From Dehalococcoidia bacterium (GTDB lineage Bacteria; Chloroflexota; Dehalococcoidia; Lucifugimonadales; UBA826), in contig JAPYSB010000010.1 of NCBI GenBank assembly GCA_029936675.1, positions 1 through 64,000 of the forward strand: a DNA stretch of 64,000 nt, written 5' to 3'. The notes beneath the pieces were generated by a model that saw only the letters and a program-made list of their open reading frames with translations, did no database searches and had not been told where the DNA came from. This document shows, piece after piece, positions 62,539 through 64,000 of the stretch. Each line of letters begins with the position of its first letter. The stretch's first letter is position 1. The position numbers and the translations under genes are program-made.

Positions 62539-63678
62539 TTAATTGGCGCCGACAAAAAAATTTTCACTGGAGAATGTCCCATTTACAATAGGGGCTGCTT
62601 CTACTTCTAGCCAATTTTCCAATAGTGTTGAATACACCCCTCTGAAATCTTGGTTAGGTACAAGATCTCCTTGGTCCAGTGCTTCTGAACGAGTATCGGG
62701 GTAACGACTGTACATACCACCTTTCACCCCCGGGCCGATAACGAAAGATACCCCAGCCGCGCCATGATCGGTACCAGACCCATTGTCCCTAACTCTCCTT
62801 CCGAATTCAGAAAAAAGGAACATGACAACGTTGTCATCATCCCCACTCTGACGGAGATCGTCCCAGAAATCCTGGATTGCTGCGGCCAATTCTGTCCAAA
62901 GTTTGGAGAAAGCAGGTGCCTGTGCGCCATGGGTGTCATAACTACCTTGTTGAGTGTAAAACACTCTTGTGCCAAGACCTACTTTGTGTATCGAAGCGAC
63001 ATCACGGAGGTTTCGAGCTATTAGGCTATTACTGTATTCAATGTTGGATTCATATTTTTCCGGAGCAGCCTTCAATATATCGGCTCCCTTAAGAGCATCG
63101 ATTCCAGTCTGACCTAGATATTCCATAACTGGTCCTGATCCCAATGCAGCGCCATACATATTTGAGAAACGAGTCAGCATTTTATCTCTTACTTTGTCTT
63201 GTTCTATACCGGTGAGTAATCCATAGGTTTCCAGTTCAGCAACCGAAGCTACCGAAACATTTGGGGCTACCAGAGCCCTTGGTAAGCCTTGTCCTATGTT
63301 GACGGCGGTAACAGGATTTTCTCCCTTCGGATCAAATTCTCTAGTCACTCTTCCAAGCCATCCCTCAGTCCCAACCTTATCGGGTTCGGCGGTGTGCCAA
63401 ATATCCATAGCTCGAAAATGTGACCTAGTTGAGTTGGGGTAACCGATTCCATGGATGATAGCCATGTCCCCTGTCTTATAAATGTCAGCCATCGGTCCCA
63501 TGGCAGGGTGCATTGCAAACTCTTGATCAAGAGTCAGCATACTTTCTTGAGATACTTGCAAGGACCGTCGATTGTCGTAGTAGTTGTTGTCGTTATAGGG
63601 GATTATGGTATTGAAATAATCGTTACCCCCTGTCAACTGTACGACAACGATAACTGGGGCTTTGTCTTTGGTTACCAT
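62539..63678 (-). CDS. DUF1501 protein
   Basis: About 379 residues from the ATG at 63678 (GGGAG nine bases upstream). The family signs are VVVQLTGGNDYFNTIIPYND, HPAMGPMADIYKTGDMAIIHGIGYP, SHFRAMDIWHTAEP and FSEFGRRVRDNGSGTDHGAAG. DUF1501 proteins belong to the alkaline-phosphatase/sulfatase clan and usually pair with DUF1800 genes. No DUF1800 gene is seen in the window, but it may lie upstream beyond the right edge. The normal twin-arginine signal is lacking. Confidence 0.9.
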   Translation of the reverse strand: MVTKDKAPVIVVVQLTGGNDYFNTIIPYNDNNYYDNRRSLQVSQESMLTLDQEFAMHPAMGPMADIYKTGDMAIIHGIGYPNSTRSHFRAMDIWHTAEPDKVGTEGWLGRVTREFDPKGENPVTAVNIGQGLPRALVAPNVSVASVAELETYGLLTGIEQDKVRDKMLTRFSNMYGAALGSGPVMEYLGQTGIDALKGADILKAAPEKYESNIEYSNSLIARNLRDVASIHKVGLGTRVFYTQQGSYDTHGAQAPAFSKLWTELAAAIQDFWDDLRQSGDDDNVVMFLFSEFGRRVRDNGSGTDHGAAGVSFVIGPGVKGGMYSRYPDTRSEALDQGDLVPNQDFRGVYSTLLENWLEVEAAPIVNGTFSSENFFVGAN

Positions 63679-64000
63679 GTAAATGTCTCCCGCTTGCAGC
63701 AAGTAATTTTTGGAATTATACGACGATACTCAACTAATCGATATAGATATTTATCGTAAAACCTATAATGGCTAAATTTCGCTTATTCTTTGACCTTAAC
63801 ACACATACTATGTGACCTTACTCTTTAGCATGGTTAATAATTTCTTTCCTAGTCTTGTTTCTTACCGGTAATGTGCCTATTACCTCAAGGGGTCCATTAC
63901 TCATGGAATCGCTCTACGGGACTTTCGGAATATTTTGTTGTCGGTCCTTCAGCATAATGTATAAATCGTCATTACTGTCTGGAATCAAAAAATAGGTTAG
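63679..64000. other. Right-edge region with no recognised gene
   Basis: About 320 bases with no convincing gene. On the minus strand a 29-codon frame with no start runs in from the edge and ends in TAG at 63914-63916. It could be the last part of a gene continuing beyond the window, but this length is expected by chance about one time in four. No tRNA, clear terminator or repeat is seen. Confidence 0.4.

Noticed and set aside
63914-64000. C-terminal end of a gene entering from the right edge
   Set aside because: Only 29 codons, no start or motif visible; such a frame occurs often by chance, so it is listed only as a note on the edge region.

Overview
The window looks like a piece of a marine SAR202-type Chloroflexota (Dehalococcoidia-related) chromosome. 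This is inferred from gene content, not from a marker phylogeny. The DNA is AT-leaning and tightly packed, with mostly short intergenic gaps. There are four divergent members of the mandelate racemase/muconate lactonizing (enolase) superfamily, a family whose expansion is a known hallmark of SAR202. Around them are many single-copy catabolic enzymes: CaiB/BaiF CoA-transferase, a lone xanthine-dehydrogenase-type molybdenum subunit, amidohydrolases, a sulfatase, a DUF1501 protein, a cupin, a carboxymuconolactone-decarboxylase-like protein and an HpcH/HpaI aldolase. That profile fits aerobic breakdown of varied, oxidised dissolved organic matter.

Layout. 1-1872 (-): C-terminally cut Ser/Thr kinase with one membrane span, a PGF-pre-PGF-like outer domain and a Pro/Thr-rich tail. 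2.0-5.4 kb: pentapeptide-repeat protein, acyl-CoA ligase, a small Cys/His protein and thiL. 5.5-10.2 kb: two convergent enolase-superfamily genes, CMD-like protein, tRNA-Ile, small Zn-cluster protein, cupin, Lin0512-family protein and tRNA-Gly. 10.2-15.9 kb (+): mannonate-dehydratase-like gene, then pxpABC (5-oxoprolinase), a ketopantoate-reductase-like gene and a VTT membrane protein. 15.9-16.9 kb (-): ruvB. 17.1-20.8 kb (+): methylmalonyl-CoA module (split mutase, epimerase, acyl-CoA dehydrogenase). 21.5-25.7 kb (-): Gld-like ABC export/auxiliary system. 25.7-31.7 kb (-): groL, molybdenum hydroxylase subunit, enolase-superfamily enzyme and uronate-dehydrogenase-like SDR. 31.9-34.7 kb: HAD phosphatase, ribokinase and pyrD. 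34.8-47 kb: lipid/CoA and aldolase-type catabolic genes, a sialidase-fold protein, a TPP enzyme and tRNA-Trp.

47.2-51.3 kb holds the most unusual local group. It has a 53-residue membrane peptide with strong expression signals, a lipoprotein made of three repeats, the RNase P RNA gene, a large serine recombinase that has lost its catalytic serine and arginines, and, overlapping it by 4 bp, a COG1579 coiled-coil/zinc-ribbon gene. 51.5-55.2 kb: pyruvate kinase, then a cysteinyl-tRNA synthetase with a family 2 glycosyltransferase fused to its C-terminus. 55.3-63.7 kb: Na/Ca exchanger, NIPSNAP protein, three amidohydrolases, a sulfatase and a DUF1501 protein.

No CRISPR array, complete prophage, insertion sequence or rRNA was seen. 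The strongest candidates for something undescribed are the CysRS-glycosyltransferase fusion, the catalytically dead recombinase beside rnpB, and the receptor-like kinase with an archaeal-style surface domain.
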